From NCBI RefSeq assembly GCF_900111515.1, contig NZ_FOHS01000006.1:1-64000 (forward strand): a DNA stretch of 64,000 nt, written 5' to 3'. Both the position numbers and the translations under genes were made by a program. Positions 25,386 through 33,635 of the stretch are shown here, piece by piece; position 1 is the stretch's first letter; every line of letters begins with the position of its first letter. Below the pieces are notes generated by a model. The model ran no database searches. It was not told the origin of the DNA and was given only the letters and a program-made list of their open reading frames with translations. Origin of the DNA: Hymenobacter actinosclerus (GTDB lineage: Bacteria > Bacteroidota > Bacteroidia > Cytophagales > Hymenobacteraceae).

Positions 25386-26168
25386 ATGCAGTCCCACGAA
25401 ATCGACTACAAAATCCTCGGCAACGACATTCAGGTGCTCGAAGTAGAGCTCGACCCCAACGAAACGGTGATTGCCGAGGCCGGAGCGATGGTGTACATGA
25501 GCGAGGACATTGCCTTCGAAACCAAGATGGGCGACGGCTCGGAAATGAACCAGGGGCTGATGGGTAAGCTGTTTTCGGCCGGTACGCGGTTGCTCACGGG
25601 CGAGTCGCTGTTCATGACCCACTTCACACACCGGGGTGGCTCGGGCAAGGCGCACGTGGCCTTTTCGGCCCCCTACCCCGGCACCATCATCGCGCTGGAC
25701 TTGCGCGAGTTGCCTCAGGGCCTGATTGTGCAAAAGGACGGATTTCTGGCCGCGGCCCGGGGCACCAAGCTTAGCCTGCATCTGAACTCGAAACTGGGCG
25801 CGGGCTTTTTCGGGGGCGAAGGCTTTATCCTGCAGAAAATAACCGGCGACGGTCGGGCCTTCGTGCATGCCGGCGGTACCATCATCGAGAAGCACCTGCA
25901 CAACGAGCTGCTGCGCGTGGATACCGGCTGCGTGGTGGCCTTCGAGCCGGGCATTGACTTCAGCATCGCCCGCGCCGGGGGCCTCAAATCCATGATTTTT
26001 GGCGGCGAGGGCCTGATGCTGGCCACGTTGCGCGGCACCGGCCGGGTCTGGCTGCAGTCGATGCCGGTGAAAAAGCTTATCCAGGCCCTGGCTCCCAGCG
26101 GCGGCAATGCCCGCAAGGAAAGCGGCGGCATGCTCGGCGGCCTGGTGAACGGCATCCTGGACGAGTAA
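25386..26168 (+). CDS. AIM24 / TIGR00266 family protein
   Basis: A 260 aa beta-rich protein of the AIM24 family. Marks are VLEVELDPNETVIAEAGAMVYM, LLTGESLFMTHFTH, GLIVQKDGFLA, AGGTIIEKHL and GGEGLMLATLRGTGRVWLQ. No signal peptide is visible. Bacterial members are of unknown function; yeast Aim24 is mitochondrial. It is the last gene of a short rightward group. Confidence 0.88.
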   Translation: MQSHEIDYKILGNDIQVLEVELDPNETVIAEAGAMVYMSEDIAFETKMGDGSEMNQGLMGKLFSAGTRLLTGESLFMTHFTHRGGSGKAHVAFSAPYPGTIIALDLRELPQGLIVQKDGFLAAARGTKLSLHLNSKLGAGFFGGEGFILQKITGDGRAFVHAGGTIIEKHLHNELLRVDTGCVVAFEPGIDFSIARAGGLKSMIFGGEGLMLATLRGTGRVWLQSMPVKKLIQALAPSGGNARKESGGMLGGLVNGILDE

Positions 26169-26221
26169 TCCGGTTTGGCGCTAGTGCCTCCAGAGCGCTG
26201 CCAGCCGGGGCAGTTCGGGTA

Positions 26222-26413
26222 TTACCCGGCCATTCCAAAGGCAATAACTCCCAGACTGATTAGCAGGGCCATCATAATTATGCCCAGTATTCCGGCCGTA
26301 ATGTAATTGGCCCGCTCCTCCGCCTTCTTGTTGGCCTCCAGGCGAACATAGCTGTTGGAGCGCCGACGACGACGGCCGGAAGTAGCAACAGTATCGAGTG
26401 TAGCAGTAGACAT
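26222..26413 (-). CDS. Small single-helix membrane protein
   Basis: A 63 aa protein. A basic N-terminus (RRRRR at 14-18) and a charged helix EANKKAEERANY precede one hydrophobic helix (about 39-62). No family is recognised. The arginine patch before the helix fits the inside-positive rule. It is convergent with the AIM24 gene and lies in a slightly AT-richer stretch. Confidence 0.55.
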   Translation of the reverse strand: MSTATLDTVATSGRRRRRSNSYVRLEANKKAEERANYITAGILGIIMMALLISLGVIAFGMAG

Positions 26414-26628
26414 GGTGGGAGCGTAGGTTGGAATTCAAGTCAGTGCGGAGCGAAATATAGGTTTTTATCCGCTTATAATGCAAAGCCGACTGCCATAAAA
26501 GAACTCGGCCAGCTGGCAGCAACGCCTCCTAACATACGCGCTACGTTACGGTAACGGATTTTCAGGCCTGGTAACTGCCTTGGCAGCTCTCGGCGCAATT
26601 ATCCTATTTTACTGGTATCCAGGGATGC

Positions 26629-27102
26629 TCAGCGGCCTATCGGCGTTAGTGGTGTGCCTACACGAATTCCATCACGGTAGTACTCCGACGGTAACGGCCG
26701 GCCCGTCGCATCGTAGCAGCGCCACTCGCCAAACCAGAAAAACCGGTCGAGGGTGGCGGTAGACTGAAAGCGGGCGCGCCCCTTTTTTGCAACCTGGCCG
26801 TTGGGATGGTACACGGTCAGCGTGATAAGGCCGGCGGGCCAGCGGTGGAATCGTTCGGTGCGCTCTGGTAGGCCGGTAGCACTGAAATATTGCCAGCGCC
26901 CCACCTCGCGACCATGACGGTAGCGGCCCTTGTTTAGTATATGCTGTTGTTGCGCATCGAGATAGACGCGCCAGGGGCCGTGGCGCAGCTCCTGCTGGTC
27001 GAAACGGTTGCGCGACCAGAAGCAGATGGGCCGAAAGGCGCAGCCGCCCAGCATAAGCAACATGATGCTTAAGACCAGGATTCGCAGAAGCAATAAACGC
27101 AT
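26629..27102 (-). CDS. Lipoprotein with MORN-like repeats
   Basis: A 157 aa exported protein. The signal peptide ends in LMLGGC (Cys about 21), a good lipobox. The rest carries HGPWRVYLDAQQQHILNKGRY, GREVGRWQYF and HPNGQVAKKGR, which resemble the MORN or antitoxin-like YwqK repeats common in Bacteroidota lipoproteins. Function unknown. It lies 35 bases before the stop of the GH3 gene, but with its own start on the same strand. Confidence 0.7.
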   Translation of the reverse strand: MRLLLLRILVLSIMLLMLGGCAFRPICFWSRNRFDQQELRHGPWRVYLDAQQQHILNKGRYRHGREVGRWQYFSATGLPERTERFHRWPAGLITLTVYHPNGQVAKKGRARFQSTATLDRFFWFGEWRCYDATGRPLPSEYYRDGIRVGTPLTPIGR

Positions 27103-27136
27103 GGCAGGGAAAGTAGAGTCCTGCCGACAGTTACAA

Positions 27137-28663
27137 CTAATTATTTAGTTGCGAAAGAATTTCGTCGAGAAGCTCGCGGGAGTTGCTCAGGCGGGGCACC
27201 TTGTGCTGCCCGCCCAGCTTACCCCGGCTGGCCAGCCAGCGCCCAAACGTGCCAGCCGGGGCCACCGTGAGCGTGGGCGCTGTGAGGGCCAGGTCGCGGT
27301 GGCGCTTGGCGTCGTAGTCGGAGTTGAGCTGGCGCAGCGTATTGTCGAGCACGGCCGTGAAGTGGGCCGGGTCGGCGGGCGGGCGGGTGAACTCGATGAG
27401 CCACTGGTGGCTGCCGCGGGAGCTGCCGGGCCCCTCGGCAAAGTAGATGGGCGCGGCCGTGTAGTCGCCCACGGTGGTGCCCGTGGCGTGGCAGGCGGCG
27501 GCCAGAGCGGCATCGGCGTGTTCAATCACCACCTCTTCGCCGAAGGCATTGAGAAAGTGCTTGGTGCGCCCGCAGATGCGGATGCGGTAGGGCGCCAGGC
27601 TGGTAAAGCGCACCGTGTCGCCGATTTTGTAGCGCCACAGGCCGGCGTTAGTACTGATGAGCAACGCGTACGTGCGGCCCAATTCCACCTGCTCCAGCCC
27701 GATGGCCTGGGGCTCGGCCTCGCCCCACTGGCTCTGGGGCAGAAATTCGTAGTAAATGCCGTGGTTGAGCAGCAGTAGCAGGTCTTCCGAGTCGGGCTCG
27801 TCCTGCAGGGCCAGGTAGCCCTCGGAGGCGTTATAGATTTCGAGGTAGTGCATCTGCGGGCTCGGAATGAGCTGGCGGAACAGCTCGCGGTATGGTCCGA
27901 ACGCCACCGCCCCGTGCAGAAACAGGCCCAGCCGGGGCCAGACGGCGTGCAGGTCGTCGGTGCCGGCCAGCTCCCGCACCCGGCGCAGCAGCACAATCAT
28001 CCAGGTGGGTACGCCGGCCAGCACCCGCACATCGGCCTGCATCACGTGGCGGGCGATGCGCTCAATTTTGTCTTCCCACTCATCGAGCAGAGCCAGCTCC
28101 AGCGGCGGGGTGCGGATGAATTCGGCCCAGGCGGGCAGGTGCTGCATAATCACGGCCGATATGTCGCCGGCCCGCGAGTCGGGGGCTTCGGGGCGGAGCG
28201 GGTTGGGGCCATGGGTGCCGCCGAGCGAAAGGGTTTTGCCGCCCAGTACGTTGTGGGCGGGGTAGTGCAGCGTGGCCAGGGCCGTCATGTCGCGGCCGGC
28301 GCGGTAGTGGCCCTCGTGCAGGGCCTCGCGGGTGACGGGAATGTACTTGCTGCGGGCGTTGGTAGTGCCGCTGCTCTTGGCAAACCACTGCACCCGGCCG
28401 GGCCACAGCACATCGGCCTCGCCCAGCAGCACCCGCTCCAGCTGCGGGTACAGCTCCTCGTAGCTGCTGACGGGCACGCGCTGGGCAAACTCGCGGGCCG
28501 AGGGGGCGTCGGCGTAGCCGTAGCGGCGGCCCCAGTCGGTGGCGCGGGCAGTATGCAGCAGCTGCCGGTACAGCTGCTGCTGCACCTCGTGCGGGTGACG
28601 GCGGAAATGCTCGATGCTGGCCAGCCGGCGCTGCACGGCCCAGGTCAGTACGGTGCCAATCAT
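27137..28663 (-). CDS. GH3 auxin-responsive-promoter family protein
   Basis: A 508 aa protein of the GH3 fold, related to acyl-adenylate-forming enzymes. Marks are FAKSSGTTNARSKYIPVT (ATP-binding loop), YNASEGYLALQ, GLWRYKIGDTVRF and GRTKHFLNAFGEEV. Plant GH3 enzymes join amino acids to acyl acids; the bacterial substrate is unknown. An insertion sequence begins 10 bases before its ATG, within the expected ribosome-binding region, so expression may now depend on the element. Confidence 0.88.
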   Translation of the reverse strand: MIGTVLTWAVQRRLASIEHFRRHPHEVQQQLYRQLLHTARATDWGRRYGYADAPSAREFAQRVPVSSYEELYPQLERVLLGEADVLWPGRVQWFAKSSGTTNARSKYIPVTREALHEGHYRAGRDMTALATLHYPAHNVLGGKTLSLGGTHGPNPLRPEAPDSRAGDISAVIMQHLPAWAEFIRTPPLELALLDEWEDKIERIARHVMQADVRVLAGVPTWMIVLLRRVRELAGTDDLHAVWPRLGLFLHGAVAFGPYRELFRQLIPSPQMHYLEIYNASEGYLALQDEPDSEDLLLLLNHGIYYEFLPQSQWGEAEPQAIGLEQVELGRTYALLISTNAGLWRYKIGDTVRFTSLAPYRIRICGRTKHFLNAFGEEVVIEHADAALAAACHATGTTVGDYTAAPIYFAEGPGSSRGSHQWLIEFTRPPADPAHFTAVLDNTLRQLNSDYDAKRHRDLALTAPTLTVAPAGTFGRWLASRGKLGGQHKVPRLSNSRELLDEILSQLNN

Positions 28664-28672
28664 ATTTTTCAG

Positions 28673-29418
28673 GGGGCTTAGGAAGCAAAATTCAGAAAAT
28701 GGGGCGTAACTTCTTGTTATGCAACCAGCTAACCGCTATTATAAGTGCAGCAAAATTTCGGAGGTCAAATTTCGCTACTTGCTGCGCCTATTTGCGTTGG
28801 ATTTGACGGCCTCAGATACGGCCCGACTCACGGGCTTGAGCGTGCGGGCCGTCAATGACATCTACCTGCTGCTGCGCCACCGGCTCCTGGCCTGGAGCCC
28901 CGTGCCAGCTGAGCTTGGCGGGGCGGTCGAACTCGATGAGAGCTACTTCGGTCCGCGTCGGGTACGCGGCAAACGGGGCCGCGGAGCCAGCGGCAAAACC
29001 ATCGTCTTCGGCTTGTTCAAACGCGGCGGGCAGGTGTACACGGAAATCGTGCCCGACTGCTCGAAAAAGACCTTGCAGGCCATTATACGGGGCAAAATCG
29101 ACGTGGCCGCGATGGTCAACACTGACGGCTGGCGCGGTTACGACGGGCTGGTGGACGTGGGCTTTGACCGACATTTTCGCGTCCGCCACGGCCAAGATGA
29201 ATTCGTGGGCGGCGCTTCGCACATCAACGGCATTGAGTCCTTCTGGAGTTTCGCCAAAGCCCGCCTTCAGCAGTTCAAGGGCGTACCCAAGCACACCTTT
29301 TTGCTGCATTTGAAAGAGTCTGAATTTCGCTTCAATCATCGCTACGAGGACCTCTATAAATTGCTCCTTAAATTACTTCGTCAACAGCCTCTTTAATTGA
29401 GTTTGCTTCCTAAGCCCC
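28673..29418 (+). mobile_element. IS1595-family insertion sequence (ISXO2-like)
   Basis: A complete 746-base element. The terminal inverted repeats GGGGCTTAGGAAGCAAA (28673-28689) and its inverse (29402-29418) are identical over 17 bases. It is flanked by a direct repeat TTTTCAG (28666-28672 and 29419-29425), a 7-base target duplication; the family usually makes 8. It carries one transposase gene. It inserted between lptB and the GH3 gene. Confidence 0.93.
28719..29396 (+). CDS. IS1595-family transposase (ISXO2-like)
   Basis: A 225 aa DDE-type transposase. The catalytic residues fit Asp73 in ELDESYFG, Asp136 in NTDGWRGY, and the later HINGIESFW (Asn170/Glu173). The GPRRVRGKRGRG segment after the first Asp is typical of the ISXO2 group. 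The N-terminal zinc-ribbon of longer members is missing, which is common in this short group. The frame is intact and both element ends are intact, so it may be active. Confidence 0.92.
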   Translation: MQPANRYYKCSKISEVKFRYLLRLFALDLTASDTARLTGLSVRAVNDIYLLLRHRLLAWSPVPAELGGAVELDESYFGPRRVRGKRGRGASGKTIVFGLFKRGGQVYTEIVPDCSKKTLQAIIRGKIDVAAMVNTDGWRGYDGLVDVGFDRHFRVRHGQDEFVGGASHINGIESFWSFAKARLQQFKGVPKHTFLLHLKESEFRFNHRYEDLYKLLLKLLRQQPL

Positions 29419-29445
29419 TTTTCAGTTGCCAGGGATGAGTTGCCC

Positions 29446-29584
29446 GTGTCGGGTTGCCAGTAAAGAACGTCATTCAGAGCGAAGCGAAGAATCTCGCGTG
29501 CTACCGTTGAACAACTCCTGCAACGGTAGCACGCGAGATTCTTCGCTTCGATCTGAATGACGTTCTTTACTGGCAACCCGACAC
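29446..29584. repeat. Long hairpin repeat, family A (GTCATTCAGAGCG), copy 1
   Basis: Two 64-base arms (29446-29509 and 29521-29584) are almost perfect inverted copies with an 11-base loop. The core is GTCATTCAGAGCGAAGCGAA followed by GAATCTCGCG. It ends five bases from the lptB stop. Three more family copies lie at 32387, 43057 and 62969. Confidence 0.95.
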
Positions 29585-29589
29585 TGAAA

Positions 29590-30321
29590 TTACACTTTGC
29601 GCTTCAGCTCGAAATGCTTGCCCAGGTACACGCGGCGCACCATTTCGTCAGAAGCCAGCTCTTCGGCGGTGCCGGCTTTGAGCAGTTTGCCTTCGAAGAG
29701 CAGGTAGGCGCGGTCGACGATGGCCAGGGTCGAGTTTACGTCGTGGTCGGTGATGAGGATGCCGATGTTGCGGTGCTTGAGCCGGGCCACGATGCTCTGG
29801 ATTTCCTCCGTCGCAATCGGGTCGACGCCGGCGAAGGGCTCGTCGAGGAGCACGAATTTGGGGTCGACGGCCAGGGCGCGGGCAATTTCGGTGCGCCGCC
29901 GCTCGCCGCCGCTCAGCACCCGGCCCAGGTTTTTGCGCACGTGCGTCAGGCTGAACTCGTTGAGCAGCTCCTCCACCTTGTCGCGCTGGGCCTGCTTGGG
30001 CATGTCGGTCATTTCCAGCACGGCCAGAATATTTTCCTCCACGCTCAGGTCGCGGAACACGCTGGCCTCCTGAGCCAGATAGCCGATTCCGAGGCGGGCG
30101 CGCTGGTAAATAGGCATTTTGGTGATTTCCTGGTCATCGAGAAACACCCGCCCACCGTCGGGCTTCACCATGCCCACCGTCATGTAGAACGAAGTGGTTT
30201 TGCCCGCGCCGTTGGGCCCGAGCAGGCCCACAATCTCGCCCTGCTCCACGTGCAGGCTCATGTCGTTGACGACCGTGCGAGCTTTGTACTTCTTTACCAG
30301 GTGTTCAGCGCGGAGAACCAT
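29590..30321 (-). CDS. lptB: LPS export ABC transporter ATP-binding protein
   Basis: A 243 aa ATPase that powers LPS extraction from the inner membrane with LptF/G and LptC. Walker A GPNGAGKTT (about 34-42), Q-loop AQEASVF, signature LSGGERRR, Walker B FVLLDEPFAGVDP and switch ITDHD are all present. The ATG at 30321 gives MVLRAEHLVKKYK; a longer frame begins inside a hairpin repeat and is rejected. Another LPS export gene, lptC, is 10 kb to the right on the same strand. Confidence 0.92.
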   Translation of the reverse strand: MVLRAEHLVKKYKARTVVNDMSLHVEQGEIVGLLGPNGAGKTTSFYMTVGMVKPDGGRVFLDDQEITKMPIYQRARLGIGYLAQEASVFRDLSVEENILAVLEMTDMPKQAQRDKVEELLNEFSLTHVRKNLGRVLSGGERRRTEIARALAVDPKFVLLDEPFAGVDPIATEEIQSIVARLKHRNIGILITDHDVNSTLAIVDRAYLLFEGKLLKAGTAEELASDEMVRRVYLGKHFELKRKV

Positions 30322-30364
30322 GTTGGGGGGAGGTATGATGGGATATCGTTGGTAAAAGCACCGT

Positions 30365-30469
30365 GTCATGCTGAGCACAGCCGAAGCATCTCTACCGCGA
30401 TACTAACACTGGCGTTGAGTCAGCACCACAGAGAAGCGGTAGAGATGCTTCGGCTGCGCTCAGCATGAC
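30365..30469. repeat. Long hairpin repeat, family B (GTCATGCTGAGC), copy 1
   Basis: Two 34-base arms (30365-30398 and 30436-30469) pair almost perfectly around a 37-base loop. The core is GTCATGCTGAGC ... CGAAGCATCTCTACCGC. It fills the gap between the M61 peptidase and lptB. A second copy lies at 55157-55291. Confidence 0.92.
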
Positions 30470-30489
30470 GTCCTATTTGGCTCCATGCC

Positions 30490-32328
30490 CTACCCCTTCA
30501 GCAGCGCGCTCTGGAGCTGCTGTTGGGCCGGTGTGGGCGTGGGCAGGGTTTCAACCAGGTTCTTCACTTGCACTTCGAACTCGCGGGGCACGGCCTCGCG
30601 CTCCTGCTCCGGGCCTTTGCCGTGCCGGAACTTCAGGCGCACGGCGGCGGCCGTGGCGGACTCTACCACGGGGCGCAGCAGCTGCTCGGCGTTCTGCATG
30701 GTCAGGGCCTGGCCATCCACGGCCAGTATCACATCACCCTCGGCCAGGCCGAAGGTGTTCTGGTCGGCCTGGGTCTGGGCGGCGCGGAACTGGTTTAGGC
30801 TCTGGTCGTAGGCGAAGCCCAGCTTGCCGAAGGCCTTGATGCGCGCCGGGCCCGTGGGCTGGTAGCGCCAGCCCATTTTGCCGAAGTACTCGGCCAGCGG
30901 CAGCGGCTCGGCGCCCTGCACGTAGCGGCGGAAGAAGGTGCCGATTTCGGGGCTGGTGAGGGCCACGATTTCGGGGATGAGTGCGTCGTCGTCGAACGAG
31001 CGGGTGGGGCCGTACTTCTCGCGCAGGGCCAGCAGCACGTCGCGCAGGGTCTGGCGGCCCTGGCTCAGCTCGCGCAGCCGGATATCGAGCAGCAACCCCA
31101 GCAGCGCGCCCTTATTGTACACGTTTTCATACATGTCCTTGTAGGGCGGCTCCAGAATCCGGCGGCTCATCTCGGTGAAGGAAACCGGCGGGCCGTAGGT
31201 GTCGGCCTTGTCGATTTTGGCCTTCATGCGGGCCTGGAATTCGGCGGGCGAAATCATGCCGGCCTGCACCTGCACCTGCTGGGCTACGTATTCGGTTACG
31301 CCCTCATACAGCCACAGGTGCTGCGACATTTTGGGGCTCCGGAAGTCGAAGTCGCCGATTTCGCGCGAGTGGATGTTGAGCGGGGCCAGCATGTGCAGGA
31401 ACTCGTGCGAGGCCACCTCCAGCACCATGCTCTGCAGACGTGCCGGGTCAGGAATTTCGGGCAGGAAGTAGAGCGAGGAGTAGCTGTGCTCCATGGCCCC
31501 GTAGCCGCCCTTCTCGCTGCTGAGCGGTGAATCGAGGCTGGGGAAGTAGAACAGAAACTGGTAGCGCGGCACCGGCATCCGGCCAAAATACCTGGTTAAA
31601 GCCTCCGACATGGGCCGCAGCATCCGGCTGATATCGGCCGCCTTCACGGCCCCGGTTTCCGACAATACGGCTACCGAAATGCGGGCTCCGCCGGTGCTGA
31701 AGCTGGCCGTATCGGGCCGGGCATACAGCACGGGGCCGTCGGCCAGCGTCACGTAGTCGGGGGCCGTGAGCACGTCGCGGGTGGCCGACTCGCGGCGCAC
31801 GGGCAGCGCGGTGGCCCCGTACAGGTCGGCCGGTTTCTCAATCTGCACCTCGTAGGGCTGCAGCTTGTAGCCCTCAAAGTAGCCGTAGAAACCGTAGTGG
31901 TTGAGCGTGAAGTTGCGGCCGGCGTCGATGTTGGTTCCTCCCGGCTGGAAGATGAACTGGTCGTCCTGTTTGGCATCCCAGGTATCGTCCACCAGGTATT
32001 CGAGTCGGGCCAGCTGGCGGGCGTTGCTGATGATGAACAGGTTGGGCCCGTTGTTCTTCACCTTCAGGGCCTTGCCATTCTTATCGAAGGCCTTGAAGCC
32101 CGTCACGAAGCGGCCATAATCCTTTTTAGAGTACGAGCCGGGCACCACCGCGGGCATCACGTAGGTGGCCTGCTCCTCCTGGATAACGGGCGTCTGGATG
32201 ACCACCTTCACCCGGTCGTTGGCCACGCGGGCAAAATCGAGGGTAATGCGGTAACCGGCGGGCTGCTGGGCCAGGGCCACCGGGGCCGCGGCCAGCGTCA
32301 GGCCAAGGGCCAGGGGCAGAAATTTCAT
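30490..32328 (-). CDS. M61-family metallopeptidase with PDZ domain
   Basis: A 612 aa exported glycyl-aminopeptidase-like enzyme. The signal peptide (1-20, ending VALA) is followed by an N-terminal beta domain, the zinc site HEFLH (308-312) with downstream WLYEGVTEYVA giving the third ligand, and a C-terminal PDZ domain (about 500-590, GLAEGDVILAVDG). The ATG at 32328 starts the signal peptide; five extra upstream residues are possible. It probably acts in the periplasm on peptides with small N-terminal residues. Confidence 0.9.
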   Translation of the reverse strand: MKFLPLALGLTLAAAPVALAQQPAGYRITLDFARVANDRVKVVIQTPVIQEEQATYVMPAVVPGSYSKKDYGRFVTGFKAFDKNGKALKVKNNGPNLFIISNARQLARLEYLVDDTWDAKQDDQFIFQPGGTNIDAGRNFTLNHYGFYGYFEGYKLQPYEVQIEKPADLYGATALPVRRESATRDVLTAPDYVTLADGPVLYARPDTASFSTGGARISVAVLSETGAVKAADISRMLRPMSEALTRYFGRMPVPRYQFLFYFPSLDSPLSSEKGGYGAMEHSYSSLYFLPEIPDPARLQSMVLEVASHEFLHMLAPLNIHSREIGDFDFRSPKMSQHLWLYEGVTEYVAQQVQVQAGMISPAEFQARMKAKIDKADTYGPPVSFTEMSRRILEPPYKDMYENVYNKGALLGLLLDIRLRELSQGRQTLRDVLLALREKYGPTRSFDDDALIPEIVALTSPEIGTFFRRYVQGAEPLPLAEYFGKMGWRYQPTGPARIKAFGKLGFAYDQSLNQFRAAQTQADQNTFGLAEGDVILAVDGQALTMQNAEQLLRPVVESATAAAVRLKFRHGKGPEQEREAVPREFEVQVKNLVETLPTPTPAQQQLQSALLKG

Positions 32329-32386
32329 CAGTGTAAAAAGCAATAAGGCTAGATGGCTAACGCCCTCACGAAGGTACGTAGTGTAT

Positions 32387-32487
32387 GAACGTCATTCAGA
32401 GCGCAGCGAAGAATCTCGCGGGCTGACGTTGGATTACTGTGGCAACATCAGCCCGCGAGATTCTTCGCTGCGCTCTGAATGACGTTC
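32387..32487. repeat. Long hairpin repeat, family A, copy 2
   Basis: Two 45-base arms (32387-32431 and 32443-32487) differ at one position and are separated by an 11-base loop. Unlike most copies it lies between two divergent genes, where promoters are expected, not after a stop codon. Confidence 0.95.
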
Positions 32488-32509
32488 CTTTGCATCTTAT
32501 CCGGACCCA

Positions 32510-32890
32510 ATGAACCTTAAAGAACCCGCCCGCCTCGTGCTGGCCCTGTTTTTCCTCACCGCGGGCCTGATGCACTTTCTGCGGCCCGATGGGTTCGTGC
32601 GCATCGTGCCACCCTATTTGCCCCATCCGCTGCTGTTGGTGCAACTCAGTGGCGCGGCCGAAATAGCCGGGGCGCTGGGTTTGCTGGTGCCCGCCACCCG
32701 CCGCTGGGCCACCTGGGGCCTGCTGGCACTGCTGGTGGCCGTATTTCCGGCCAACGTGTACATGCTACAAACTGGCGGCGCGGGCATGCCAGTACCCACC
32801 TGGGCATTGTGGCTGCGCCTGCCGTTGCAGCTGGTGCTGATGGCCTGGGTGTGGTGGTGCGGGCGGGAAAGCATCAAAAAACAGCTATAG
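32510..32890 (+). CDS. DoxX-family membrane protein
   Basis: A 126 aa protein with four membrane helices (about 6-22, 45-62, 68-88 and 100-118) and the DoxX-type start FFLTAGLMHFLRPDGF. Family members are poorly characterised and are often linked to redox or organosulfur processes. The ATG comes 22 bases after a family A hairpin repeat. The next gene begins 128 bases downstream. Confidence 0.82.
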   Translation: MNLKEPARLVLALFFLTAGLMHFLRPDGFVRIVPPYLPHPLLLVQLSGAAEIAGALGLLVPATRRWATWGLLALLVAVFPANVYMLQTGGAGMPVPTWALWLRLPLQLVLMAWVWWCGRESIKKQL

Positions 32891-33018
32891 CTGATTTTTA
32901 TTATTCTACTCGCCAGCTATTTATACAGCGCGTAGTGCGTGGCACGCCAACTGCTGCGGGAACGGCGCTTTTTTTGCAGCCCCGCGCTTTCCGCTGCTTT
33001 CCACTTTACCGCCTTTCT

Positions 33019-33507
33019 ATGCCCGCTAAATCTTTACTGCTTGGTCTGCTCCTGATTGGCTCGGTGCAGGCTTCCGCGCAGGTAGTTACCGATGGCCCCC
33101 GCGCCACTGCCGCCCGCGACTCGCTGCTGCAGGCCGCCACCAGCTTCCGGGCGCGACTTGAGGCCCAGACCGGCCGCATTAAAACCCAGGCCCCGCGGGC
33201 GGGTAAACGCCGGCAACTCCTCACGGGCTACGCCGCCGAAGATGCGAAACGGCCCCTCTGGCAAATCAAGCGCATATTTTTCTTCAACGGTAATATTGAA
33301 GAGGTTTTCACCGCCTATACTTACGGCACGACCAGCATGCGGCAGCGGACGGTGAACGGGCAGCTTACCTACCTCCGGCTGGACTACAGCACGGGCAAAC
33401 TGGCCGGCGCAGCAACCGCTCAAGCCGTTGAGTATGGCGAGTACCTGCCCGCCAACTACCTCCGCTGGAAGAAGACGCAGTATCTCTTGCCAACAACCAT
33501 AAAATAG
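33019..33507 (+). CDS. Secreted protein of unknown function
   Basis: A 162 aa protein with a clear signal peptide (MPAKSLLLGLLLIGSVQASA, cleavage about 20). The remainder is soluble: a helical part (about 25-65, RDSLLQAATSFRARLE) and a beta-rich part with YTYGTTSMRQRTVNGQLTYL. No family is recognised. The ATG at 33019 is chosen because it starts the signal peptide; the longer frame overlaps the DoxX gene. It is convergent with recJ across a hairpin repeat. Confidence 0.7.
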   Translation: MPAKSLLLGLLLIGSVQASAQVVTDGPRATAARDSLLQAATSFRARLEAQTGRIKTQAPRAGKRRQLLTGYAAEDAKRPLWQIKRIFFFNGNIEEVFTAYTYGTTSMRQRTVNGQLTYLRLDYSTGKLAGAATAQAVEYGEYLPANYLRWKKTQYLLPTTIK

Positions 33508-33532
33508 CCGCGCCCAACCGGCTGGCTTACGC

Positions 33533-33633
33533 AGCTACTGCCGGGCTTAACGCTACGAGCCGCCCGAACGAGCACTCCGGGATACCCCCCAGGACGCTCG
33601 TTCGGGCGGCTCGGGGCGTTAAGCCTGGCAGCT
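33533..33633. repeat. Long hairpin repeat GAGCCGCCCGAACGAGC
   Basis: The arms at 33533-33573 and 33596-33633 pair with few mismatches around a 22-base loop; the core GAGCCGCCCGAACGAGC is perfect. It lies between two convergent genes and ends two bases from the recJ stop, so it may terminate both. No second copy is seen in the window. Confidence 0.85.
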
Positions 33634-33635
33634 TC

